Source: Bacteroidales bacterium | GTDB lineage: Bacteria; Bacteroidota; Bacteroidia; Bacteroidales; UBA12481 | DNA length: 5,990 bases | Direction of reading: 5' to 3' | Assembly (NCBI GenBank): GCA_028707745.1 | Contig: JAQWAJ010000125.1 | Coordinates: 1 to 5,990 of the forward strand | Part shown: one piece after another, positions 1 to 5,990 of the stretch | Layout of the letters: every line of letters begins with the position of its first letter | How positions within the stretch are numbered: position 1 is the stretch's first letter | Made by a program: the position numbers and the translations under genes | The notes under the pieces: generated by a model | Databases searched by the model: none | Seen by the model: the letters and a program-made list of their open reading frames with translations, nothing else | What the model was told of the DNA's origin: nothing

Positions 1-306
1 GCAGGCCCGAAGATTCTTGAACCGATTTACGATGTTGAGGTTTTGGTGCCTGGTGATCGCATGGGCGATGTCATGAGTGATCTTCAGGGAAGGCGTGCCA
101 TGATTCAAGGAATGAATTCAGAAGGCCGCTATGAGCATCTGAAGGTAAAAGTTCCTTTGGCTGAGCTGAACAAGTATTCAACCACGTTAAGTTCTCTCAC
201 AAACGGTCGGGCCACATACACAATGAAATTCAGTGAATATGCATTGTGCCCGCCGGATGTTCAGGAGAAATTACAGGCTGCCTACACTGCAGACGATGAT
301 GAATAG
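1..306 (+). CDS. fusA2: Elongation factor G family protein, C-terminal fragment (EF-G2-type paralogue)
   Basis: This is the last 101 codons of an EF-G family ribosomal translocase; the start lies left of the window. The frame is open from base 1 and ends at TAG 304-306. The fragment covers the end of domain IV and domain V: it has KILEPIYDVEVLVP, then MGDVMSDLQGRR, a VPLAELNKYSTTLSSLTNGRA stretch and MKFSEYALCPPDVQEKL. These align with E. coli EF-G [40 protein letters not shown] and the following MEF. Several positions (PKILEPIYDVEV, DLQGRRAMI, PPDVQ) resemble, from memory, the second EF-G of Bacteroides (EF-G2, BT2167 type) more than the canonical str-operon FusA. EF-G2 has been reported to promote translocation without GTP hydrolysis under starvation. 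The GTPase domain is outside the window, so paralogue identity is an inference. The gene stands alone, followed by a terminator and a convergent gene, not by rpsJ or other ribosomal protein genes, which fits a paralogue. The tail is acidic (ADDDE). EF-G superfamily is near certain; EF-G2 about 70%. Confidence 0.9.
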   Translation, partial: AGPKILEPIYDVEVLVPGDRMGDVMSDLQGRRAMIQGMNSEGRYEHLKVKVPLAELNKYSTTLSSLTNGRATYTMKFSEYALCPPDVQEKLQAAYTADDDE

Positions 307-331
307 GATCGATTAAGAATAGGATTGAACT

Positions 332-367
332 AAAGATGTCAGCTCTCCCGGGCTGGCATCTTTTTTT
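332..367 (+). terminator. Rho-independent terminator of the EF-G gene
   Basis: A hairpin with arms 335-343 (GATGTCAGC) and 352-360 (GCTGGCATC) has nine pairs, one of them a U-G wobble, and an 8-nt loop. It is followed at once by seven T residues (361-367). The preceding AAA (332-334) can extend the stem by pairing with the first Ts. It lies 25 nt after the EF-G stop. The T run overlaps the stop codon (TTA 366-368 on this strand) of the convergent secreted-protein gene. Read from the minus strand the same hairpin is followed only by TTTA, so termination in that direction should be weaker, but it may serve both genes. Confidence 0.88.
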
Positions 368-1592
368 ATCTGAATAGTGTCAGAAAGCCGTAATAGACCT
401 TTTCGTTAGCTTTTCCTTTATACACCTTATCATCATAGCCCACAGCCGAAATGATATAGTAATAGGTACCGGCCGGGACTGGTTTTCCAGTGCCCATATA
501 ATTTCCGTTCCATCCCTGCTCAAAGTCCTTGGAGTTGGTCCATTCATACACGACACGTCCGTATCGGTTCATGATCTTGCCCGAGAAAGTTTTCAACGAA
601 AGTGCCTTAACCTGGAAAAAGTCATTGGCTCCATCGCCGTTAGGAGTGAAAACGTTTGGTATTTCGAGCAGCGAAGAGTCAACTTTGATATAATTTTCGA
701 AGGTATAAACAAAGGAACACTGCTCATAAGTAGCGATGACGCGTGCTAAATATTGCCCCGGGCGTTCGAGGGTAAATTTCGATTCCGTAGTGGTTAGCAG
801 ATTTGAACTGTCACCGTGCGTCTCATAGAACTCATATTTATAATCGATAGCAGACTCGTCGCCTCCATTGGATGAGTTATCGATGTTCAGGGTTATTTCA
901 AGGGGAGCTTCTCCTGAGGTGGGAGTTGGCGAAAAATCTGCAGATACGCCATACAGGATCAGTGTAGTATCGTGATAGCACTCAAAATCATCAGTAACTC
1001 TGAAAATGTATTCCAGATTTCCTTTATTGAGCGGAGGTTTAACTCTGGCTATTCCGTTACGGTCGGACTGAATGCCTACCCCATTCCAATAATAATCAGA
1101 CTGGGCGTAAGTATTTTCAAACGGGTATTCATCAGCAGTCCACGGGATCGAAGTTACAAACCCTGATAATCCGATTTCATTTCCGCTGCAAATGGAAGAA
1201 TGATCTGAACGGGTCCCCGTAAAAGAGGGACTCATACTGACATACACATGCAGTTCAGGTACGTTGGTTGCATCTGGTCGGCCCGATTTCCCTTTCACGA
1301 TCAGTTTAACCAGGTAATGACCGCCCCTGGCAAAAGCGTGTGAGACTGTCTGACCGACAACACCATCCGTACTATTTTCAACATTGCCCGGTTCAAACGG
1401 TGAAAAATCCGCATTCTGACCTTCGGCCATAAAAATTACGGTTTTATTCTGGCAGGTTTTCACGGTATCGACAGCCGGTTGTTTAATTCTGACTGTATAA
1501 ACACCTTCCTGGGCAGAGAGCCTGGCAGAAAAAAAGCAAACGAACAAGAATGTGACCATCAGGCCTATCCGGGAAAACAAACGGTATTTCAT
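366..1592 (-). CDS. Secreted PKD/Ig-like repeat protein with type B T9SS sorting domain (CHU_C, gliding motility-associated C-terminal domain)
   Basis: This is a 408-residue exported protein. Residues 1-27 form a Sec signal peptide: basic start (K2, R4, R8), hydrophobic core about 10-21, likely signal peptidase I site after SARLSA27 with Gln28 as the new N-terminus. That peptide also supports this start over Met12. Residues 28-~305 look like three beta-sandwich units of Ig/PKD type, about 28-118, 119-215 and 216-305. Cues are TCQNKTVIF near 47, SSICSGNE near 133 and SADFSPTP near 217, with PKD-like AFARGGHYLVKLIV (86-99) and LERPGQYLARVIA (275-287). Residues ~311-408 are the CHU_C domain: IPNVFTPNGDGANDFF (311-326), then MNRYGRVVYEW, GWNGNYMG and PVPAGTYYYIIS. 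In this family the C-terminal domain directs outer membrane export by the type IX secretion system and surface attachment or release. The passenger has no catalytic motif I recognise, so an adhesin or structural role is only a guess. No Shine-Dalgarno sequence is visible. The gene is monocistronic and divergent from the helicase operon. Confidence 0.9.
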   Translation of the reverse strand: MKYRLFSRIGLMVTFLFVCFFSARLSAQEGVYTVRIKQPAVDTVKTCQNKTVIFMAEGQNADFSPFEPGNVENSTDGVVGQTVSHAFARGGHYLVKLIVKGKSGRPDATNVPELHVYVSMSPSFTGTRSDHSSICSGNEIGLSGFVTSIPWTADEYPFENTYAQSDYYWNGVGIQSDRNGIARVKPPLNKGNLEYIFRVTDDFECYHDTTLILYGVSADFSPTPTSGEAPLEITLNIDNSSNGGDESAIDYKYEFYETHGDSSNLLTTTESKFTLERPGQYLARVIATYEQCSFVYTFENYIKVDSSLLEIPNVFTPNGDGANDFFQVKALSLKTFSGKIMNRYGRVVYEWTNSKDFEQGWNGNYMGTGKPVPAGTYYYIISAVGYDDKVYKGKANEKVYYGFLTLFR

Positions 1593-1621
1593 CTATATCA
1601 GCGCTTACTGTTAACGAGTTA

Positions 1622-1629
1622 CAATATTA
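1622..1629 (-). promoter_or_regulatory. Weak candidate -7 element for the secreted-protein gene
   Basis: On the minus strand the octamer TAATATTG matches the Bacteroidota -7 consensus TAnnTTTG at all but one defined base and lies 29 nt before the start codon. The nearest upstream TTG (plus-strand CAA at 1655-1657) is 25 nt away, longer than the usual spacing. It is reported only because some promoter must lie in this 167-nt divergent region. Confidence 0.25.
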
Positions 1630-1653
1630 GTAAAACTTAGTCAGAATTCGTCA

Positions 1654-1686
1654 GCAATTGAATAGGCCTGCAATGGCAACAATTGC
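1654..1686. repeat. 7-bp inverted repeat in the divergent intergenic region
   Basis: GCAATTG (1654-1660) and CAATTGC (1680-1686) are exact inverted copies separated by 19 nt. Each contains the hexameric palindrome CAATTG. The right arm abuts the candidate -7 element TATTTTTG at 1687-1694. It could be a two-site operator for a dimeric regulator or a chance AT-rich match. No T tract follows directly enough to make it a strong terminator. Confidence 0.4.
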
Positions 1687-1694
1687 TATTTTTG
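1687..1694 (+). promoter_or_regulatory. Candidate -7 promoter element for the helicase-DUF4290-murA operon
   Basis: TATTTTTG fits the Bacteroidota sigma-ABfr -7 consensus TAnnTTTG at every defined base. It would start transcription near 1700 and give a leader of about 60 nt before the GTG at 1760. The nearest exact upstream TTG (1658-1660) is 26 nt away, a little longer than the usual 17-23, so the -33 half is weak. A TATAAT-like string at 1743-1748 is too close to the start codon and lacks a spaced partner. Confidence 0.45.
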
Positions 1695-1759
1695 GCGAAC
1701 GAACCCGGACTGCTGTTACTAACGAAAGTTTGATCAATTCCGTATAATTTAATATCAAA

Positions 1760-4063
1760 GTGGATAATATTCTCAAAGATTTAAGCCCTATTCAACAAGA
1801 TGCCGTCCGGCAAACGGACGGACCGGTATTAGTAATTGCCGGAGCAGGCTCGGGAAAAACCCGTGTTCTCACTTATAAAATTGCCTGGTTGCTGGAACAG
1901 GGTGTTCAGTCGCGCAATATTCTGGCCCTCACATTCACGAATAAGGCCGCCCGGGAGATGAAGGATCGGATCGAACGCCTGATGAAACCAGAAATTACCC
2001 GTTCGCTGTGGATGGGCACATTCCATTCCCTTTTTTCACGGATACTTAGGAGAGAAAGCCAGGCTATCGGTTATAAACAGACTTTCACCATATACGACAC
2101 TGATGATACGAAAAGTCTGATTAAAAGCATTTTGCATGATATGAGGCTCGATGATGACATTTATCCTGTAGGGGAAGTACTCCGGAGGATCTCTTCAGCC
2201 AAGAACCAACTCATCACACCGGAAAGCTATAAAGCAAACAGTGAGTGGATGGCCGTTGACGAATCGTCGAGGCGTCAGGAGATGTGTAATATATATATTA
2301 TGTATGCCAACCGGTGCAGGAATGCCGGTGCTATGGATTTCGATGATTTGTTGCTGAACACTTACCTGCTTTTCCAGAAGAATCCGGATATACTGAGGCG
2401 TTATCAGGATCAGTTTCAATATATCCTGGTGGATGAATATCAGGATACAAATTATTCACAGTATTCCATCGTCAATATGCTGGCCAAGGCCCGCCGTAAC
2501 CTTTGCGTGGTTGGAGATGATTCGCAGAGTATATACTCTTTCAGGGGTGCCAGGATCGAGAATATCCTGAATTTCAGGAATGACTATCCTGAATATAAGC
2601 TTTTCAAACTGGAGCAGAACTACCGTTCTACGCAGACTATTGTTGAAGCAGCAAACAGTTTGATATTGAAAAATCAAACCCGTATACCCAAAACGATCTG
2701 GTCAGCAAAAGAGACAGGCGACCTGGTTGAGGTAGTGCAATCCCTGACGGATCAGGAAGAAGGATTTTTCATTTCCAATCGCATTCTCGACACTCATTTA
2801 CGGGAGCAGGCTGATTTTAAGGATTTCGTGGTTTTATACCGGACTCACTCACAATCCAGGATTATCGAAGAAGCATGCCGGAAGCAGAATATTCCCTATA
2901 AGATTTATGGCAGTATTTCATTTTATCAGCGTAAAGAGATCAAGGATATTCTGGCCTATTTCAGGCTGATCCTGAACCATAGCGATGATGAATCGTTAAA
3001 AAGGGTGATCAATTACCCTGCAAGGGGTATCGGTAAGACCACGGTTGACCGGTTAGGGGAAGCTGCTATGCAAGGAGAATGCTCAATCTGGACAGTGCTG
3101 GGGGATCCCGCAGGACATGTACCCCAGTTTAACCGGGGAACCTGTGAGAAACTCCAGCAATTCAGGCATCTGATCGAAGAGTTTTCGGCCTTGACAGATA
3201 CAGTTGATGCTTATGATATGGCGATGCAGGTAGTCAGAACAACAGGGATACTTGAGGAGTACCGGTTTGACCGTACACCTGAGGGGCTCAGCAAATTTGA
3301 AAATATAGAGCAACTGATTAACGGGATCAAGGAGTTTGTGGATCAGGAGTATGCTGAAGAGGAGGAAGTCTATCTGAGAAGTATGGATTTGTTTATGCAG
3401 GATGTGTCGCTGATGACAGATCAGGATAATGAAAAACCGGAAGACCGTAACAAGGTAAGCCTGATGACCATTCACTCTGCCAAGGGTCTGGAATTTGAAT
3501 ATGTTTTCATTGCCGGCGTTGAGGAAGAGCTTTTTCCCTCGCAATTTTCGAGCGGATCGGCCAGGGAGATTGAAGAAGAACGCCGGCTATTTTATGTAGC
3601 CATCACCAGGGCCATGAAGAGAGTGATCATTACGTTGGCGAAAACACGCTATCGTTGGGGAAATCTGGTAGATTGCCGGCCAAGCCGGTTTTTGCGCGAG
3701 ATCGATCCGAAATATCTTAAAACGGCCGGGCCCAGTCGGAGCAGTATCAGCGGTCGAAGTATGGAAGACGAACTTGAAGAGGAAACCCAACAGACCTCCC
3801 GGCCAGTGAGGCCTCCTGTCAGAAGGATAATTCCTGTCAGCAGCAAATCCGTTGGAAAACCTGTGGTAGTAGAGAACTTTGAACCCGACGATCCTGCATC
3901 GATCCAATCCGGCATGATGGTAACACATCCCCGGTTCGGAAACGGTAAGGTACTTCAGATTGAGGGAGACGGGACGAACCGTATGGCCACCGTATTTTTC
4001 AAGGATGCCGGGAATAAGCAACTCCTGTTAAAATTTGCCAGGTTGAAAATTATAAATGGATGA
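1760..4063 (+). CDS. uvrD: ATP-dependent 3'-5' DNA helicase, UvrD/PcrA family, with C-terminal Tudor-like domain
   Basis: This is a 767-residue superfamily 1A helicase, close to the 720-760 usual for UvrD and PcrA. It unwinds DNA in nucleotide excision and mismatch repair, and clears stalled replication forks and RNA polymerase. Visible motifs in order: Q motif LSPIQQDAV (8-16); Walker A AGAGSGKT (27-34, Lys33); Ia ALTFTNKAAREM (56-67); Ib GTFHS (86-90); Walker B DEYQD (225-229, Glu226 catalytic); III GDDSQSIYSFRGA (252-264); IV QNYRST (286-291); V TIHSAKGLEF (570-579); VI EEERRLFYVAITRA (605-618, Arg617). All key residues are intact. Residues ~650-710 are a low-complexity linker. Residues ~714-767 (SGMMVTHPRFGNGKV onward) match the Tudor-like tail that in PcrA binds RNA polymerase, so pcrA is an equally good name. 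The start is GTG: an in-frame TAA at 1745-1747 excludes anything longer, and MDNILKDLSP fits the family N-terminus. No Shine-Dalgarno is seen; the 20 nt before it are AT-rich. It is the first gene of a tight operon with DUF4290 and murA. Confidence 0.97.
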   Translation: MDNILKDLSPIQQDAVRQTDGPVLVIAGAGSGKTRVLTYKIAWLLEQGVQSRNILALTFTNKAAREMKDRIERLMKPEITRSLWMGTFHSLFSRILRRESQAIGYKQTFTIYDTDDTKSLIKSILHDMRLDDDIYPVGEVLRRISSAKNQLITPESYKANSEWMAVDESSRRQEMCNIYIMYANRCRNAGAMDFDDLLLNTYLLFQKNPDILRRYQDQFQYILVDEYQDTNYSQYSIVNMLAKARRNLCVVGDDSQSIYSFRGARIENILNFRNDYPEYKLFKLEQNYRSTQTIVEAANSLILKNQTRIPKTIWSAKETGDLVEVVQSLTDQEEGFFISNRILDTHLREQADFKDFVVLYRTHSQSRIIEEACRKQNIPYKIYGSISFYQRKEIKDILAYFRLILNHSDDESLKRVINYPARGIGKTTVDRLGEAAMQGECSIWTVLGDPAGHVPQFNRGTCEKLQQFRHLIEEFSALTDTVDAYDMAMQVVRTTGILEEYRFDRTPEGLSKFENIEQLINGIKEFVDQEYAEEEEVYLRSMDLFMQDVSLMTDQDNEKPEDRNKVSLMTIHSAKGLEFEYVFIAGVEEELFPSQFSSGSAREIEEERRLFYVAITRAMKRVIITLAKTRYRWGNLVDCRPSRFLREIDPKYLKTAGPSRSSISGRSMEDELEEETQQTSRPVRPPVRRIIPVSSKSVGKPVVVENFEPDDPASIQSGMMVTHPRFGNGKVLQIEGDGTNRMATVFFKDAGNKQLLLKFARLKIING

Positions 4064-4106
4064 AGTGTTTAAAAAACCCTACCTTTGTCGCATTCAAGGT
4101 AAAATC

Positions 4107-4724
4107 ATGGAATACAGTAAAAAAGAGAAACGGCTGAGGATGCCGGAATACGGGCGTATCGTGCAAAACATGGTCGATCATGCCAAACAGCTTCCTGACA
4201 GAGATGAAAGAAACGCCGCTATACAAACCATTATCGACGTAATGGGAAATATTAACCCCACTTTGAGGGATAACCGCGACTACAAACACAAATTGTGGGA
4301 TCACCTGCATCTTATTGCTGATTTCCAGCTTGATATTGATTCTCCCTTTGATGTTCCCTCGATGGATCATTTCCTGGGAAAACCTGACCGTGTTCCCTAT
4401 CCGGTATCCAGGATCAAGTTTCGCCACTACGGAAAGATTGTTGAACAGCTGATTGAGAAAGCGGTTCTGATTACCGACGAAGAGAAGAAATTTGAATACA
4501 CCAGGCAAATTGCCAATCACATGAAGATCTCCTATCTGACCTGGAATAAAGATAATGTTACGGATGAGATTATTCTGACAGCCTTAAAAGAGCTATCCCG
4601 GGAGAGGTTATGTCTGCCATCAGGAACCGTTTTAGCTGAAATTAAAGACCTGCCACCGAAATCGGTTGTCAATAAGAAAAGGTTCCCCCAGAAGCAGAAT
4701 CACACTTTTAAGAAACGTTACTAA
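4107..4724 (+). CDS. DUF4290 family protein (conserved Bacteroidota protein of unknown function)
   Basis: This is a 205-residue soluble protein with no signal peptide or membrane segment. I recognise DUF4290 from MEYSKKEKRLRMPEYGR at the N-terminus, IVQNMVDHA, the ERNAAIQTIIDVMGNINP stretch, DYKHKLWDHLHLIADFQLDID, KFRHYGKIVEQLIEKA and QIANHMKISYLTWNKD. The predicted fold is mostly helical. The last ~20 residues are very basic (KSVVNKKRFPQKQNHTFKKRY region) and probably disordered, which could suit nucleic acid or ribosome contact; that is speculation. No enzymatic motif is visible and the function is unknown. I place the start at ATG 4107 because family members as I recall begin MEYN/MEYS, and AAGG (4096-4099) sits 7 nt upstream as a Shine-Dalgarno-like site. 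An in-frame ATG at 4056 overlaps the helicase stop by 8 nt and would add 17 residues (222 in total). Twelve nt separate its stop from murA, so co-translation in the same operon is likely. Confidence 0.9.
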   Translation: MEYSKKEKRLRMPEYGRIVQNMVDHAKQLPDRDERNAAIQTIIDVMGNINPTLRDNRDYKHKLWDHLHLIADFQLDIDSPFDVPSMDHFLGKPDRVPYPVSRIKFRHYGKIVEQLIEKAVLITDEEKKFEYTRQIANHMKISYLTWNKDNVTDEIILTALKELSRERLCLPSGTVLAEIKDLPPKSVVNKKRFPQKQNHTFKKRY

Positions 4725-4736
4725 CACCGGCAATAT

Positions 4737-5990
4737 ATGGCTGCTTTCGAAATCACAGGTGGCCGTCCGCTCAAAGGCGAGCTGACACCGCAAGGAGCCA
4801 AGAATGAAGCGTTACAGGTAATCTGTGCGACCTTACTAACGCGTGAATCGGTCACCATTCACAACATCCCGGAAATTCTTGATGTTCAAAACCTGATTTT
4901 GCTTTTATCGGAGATAGGAGTTAAAACCCGTCAGGTTGATCATTCAACCTGGTCTTTCTGCGCAGATGAGCTGGACACCAATTATCTTGAAAGTGACGAG
5001 TTTCGTAAGACGGCCCACCGGCTGAGGGGTTCAGTCATGCTCGTAGGCCCGCTGATTGCCAGATGCGGAAAAGCATGCATGCCACAGCCTGGTGGCGACA
5101 AAATCGGAAGACGCAGATTGGACACTCATTTCCACGGGCTTTCTGAACTAGGAGCCCGGATTGAATACGATGCAGCGAAAGAGCAATTCATCATTACCGG
5201 GAAAGAGATGAAGGGCGCCTTCATGTTGCTGGAGGAAGCATCCGTCACCGGTACCGCCAACGTGATCATGGCTGCGGTTCTGACTCCCGGGAAAACGACA
5301 GTTTTCAATGCCGCTTGCGAACCATACGTTCAGCAATTGTGCCTGATGCTTGCTCGGATGGGAGCCAAAATCAGTGGTATCGGATCGAATCTGGTCACTA
5401 TTGAAGGTGTCGGTCACCTCAGCGGTACCGAGCACACCATACTTCCCGACATGATTGAAATCGGAAGTTTCATTGGTCTCGCCGCACTGACCCGGTCAGA
5501 AATCACCATCAACCAATATTTTCCCGAACATCTTGGGCTGATTCCGAATTGCTTTGCCCGAATGGGTATCCGTTTTGAACAGAGAGGCAACTCATTACAC
5601 ATTCCAGCACAGGATCATTATGAGATAGAGACCTTTATGGATGGTTCCATCATGACAATAGCTGACGCACCCTGGCCCGGTTTAACCCCCGACCTTCTGT
5701 CAGTCTTTCTGGTGGTTGCCACTCAGGCCAGGGGTTCAGTGCTGATTCACCAGAAGATGTTTGAAAGCAGGCTATTCTTTGTAGATAAGCTGATTGATAT
5801 GGGAGCAAGGATCATTCTCTGTGATCCGCACAGGGCAACTGTGATCGGCCTTGACCGGCAGCTGCCGCTCCACCCTGCCACGCTGGTTTCTCCCGATATC
5901 AGGGCAGGTGTAGCATTACTGATTGCAGCACTAAGTGCAGAAGGCACCAGTGTGATAAACAATATTGAGCAAATTGACCGCGGTTATCAG
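4737..5990 (+). CDS. murA: UDP-N-acetylglucosamine 1-carboxyvinyltransferase MurA, 3' end cut by window edge
   Basis: MurA transfers enolpyruvate from PEP to UDP-GlcNAc, the first committed cytoplasmic step of peptidoglycan synthesis. The frame runs 418 codons from ATG 4737 to the edge without a stop; about 20 residues are missing, given family lengths near 435. Residues matching E. coli MurA: Lys22-Asn23 in PQGAKNEAL (same numbers), Arg97 (R91), Arg126 (R120), catalytic Asp319 in TPDLL (D305), Asp387 and Arg389 in SPDIRAG (D369, R371), and Arg415 in IDRGY (R397). The two-lobed EPSP-synthase-like fold is covered apart from the final segment. In the mobile active-site loop, PGGDKIGRRRLDTHF has Asp121 where E. 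coli has Cys115, the residue alkylated by fosfomycin. Asp keeps activity in other MurAs but prevents covalent inactivation. All other catalytic residues are present, so this should be an active enzyme. The start has no Shine-Dalgarno, an AT-rich AATATATGG context, and lies 12 nt after the DUF4290 stop. It is the third gene of the operon. Confidence 0.97.
   Translation, partial: MAAFEITGGRPLKGELTPQGAKNEALQVICATLLTRESVTIHNIPEILDVQNLILLLSEIGVKTRQVDHSTWSFCADELDTNYLESDEFRKTAHRLRGSVMLVGPLIARCGKACMPQPGGDKIGRRRLDTHFHGLSELGARIEYDAAKEQFIITGKEMKGAFMLLEEASVTGTANVIMAAVLTPGKTTVFNAACEPYVQQLCLMLARMGAKISGIGSNLVTIEGVGHLSGTEHTILPDMIEIGSFIGLAALTRSEITINQYFPEHLGLIPNCFARMGIRFEQRGNSLHIPAQDHYEIETFMDGSIMTIADAPWPGLTPDLLSVFLVVATQARGSVLIHQKMFESRLFFVDKLIDMGARIILCDPHRATVIGLDRQLPLHPATLVSPDIRAGVALLIAALSAEGTSVINNIEQIDRGYQ

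Noticed and set aside
972..1166. 64-codon plus-strand open frame inside the secreted-protein gene
   Set aside because: Antisense to a well-supported coding region; no recognisable domain or start signal.
1743..1748. TATAAT as a sigma70-type -10 box for the helicase
   Set aside because: It is only 11 nt before the start codon, has no -35 partner at 16-18 nt, and Bacteroidota use a different consensus; more likely the AT-rich leader.
3083..3544. Minus-strand open frame of 153 codons opposite the helicase 2B/motif V region
   Set aside because: Shadow of the helicase frame, with no start context or known motif.
3587..4021. Minus-strand open frame of 144 codons opposite the helicase 3' end (and the 88-codon frame at 3649-3915)
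   Set aside because: Antisense shadow of conserved helicase motif VI and Tudor codons; no family resemblance.
4050..4520. Minus-strand open frame of 156 codons opposite DUF4290
   Set aside because: Its hydrophobic look comes from reverse-reading the DUF4290 codons, whose plus-strand protein is clearly conserved.
5097..5099. Cys-to-Asp in MurA as a sequencing error
   Set aside because: Changing a Cys codon (TGT/TGC) to GAC needs two substitutions, and the flanking loop is in the form I recall from Bacteroidota MurA.
5126..5962. Several short minus-strand open frames opposite murA
   Set aside because: All lie antisense to intact, conserved MurA sequence.
5970..5990. Possible truncation of MurA
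   Set aside because: The frame is open to the last base and stops in the conserved IDRGYQ region, so the missing tail is a window-edge effect and not a broken gene.
1..5990. CRISPR array, tRNA/rRNA gene, insertion sequence or defence cassette
   Set aside because: No direct repeat series, no cloverleaf or rRNA stretch, no transposase or terminal repeats seen; all long stretches are explained by core genes.

Overview
The window looks like a Bacteroidota chromosome (probably Bacteroidales or a close relative). Evidence: a secreted protein with the C-terminal sorting domain of the type IX secretion system, a DUF4290 protein (a family I know only from this phylum), an EF-G tail of the paralogous type described in Bacteroides, few Shine-Dalgarno sequences, and a TAnnTTTG-type promoter element. 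Base composition is even, and I see no transposase, integrase, tRNA, rRNA or CRISPR array. This reads as ordinary core genome.

Layout. (1) Bases 1-306 hold the last 101 codons of an EF-G family translation factor on the + strand, closed by a rho-independent terminator at 332-367. (2) Bases 366-1592, - strand, encode a 408-residue exported protein with a signal peptide, Ig/PKD-like repeats and a CHU_C/type B T9SS sorting domain. It converges on the EF-G gene and shares the terminator region. (3) Bases 1593-1759 form a divergent intergenic region with a plausible promoter and an inverted repeat. (4) From 1760 to the right edge runs a tightly packed + strand operon: a UvrD/PcrA DNA helicase with a C-terminal Tudor-like domain, a DUF4290 protein, and murA, the first committed enzyme of peptidoglycan synthesis. 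murA is cut by the window edge and lacks only its last ~20 residues.

How the genes relate. The helicase (repair and conflict resolution), the uncharacterised DUF4290 protein and MurA (cell wall) are spaced so closely that they are very likely co-transcribed, although helicase and MurA share no pathway. The most functionally telling residue is in MurA: the fosfomycin-reactive cysteine (Cys115 in E. coli) is Asp121 here, which predicts intrinsic fosfomycin insensitivity. I found no convincing undescribed system. The points most worth a second look are the DUF4290 protein in its operon, the MurA Asp variant, the EF-G paralogue, and the unassigned middle part of the secreted protein.
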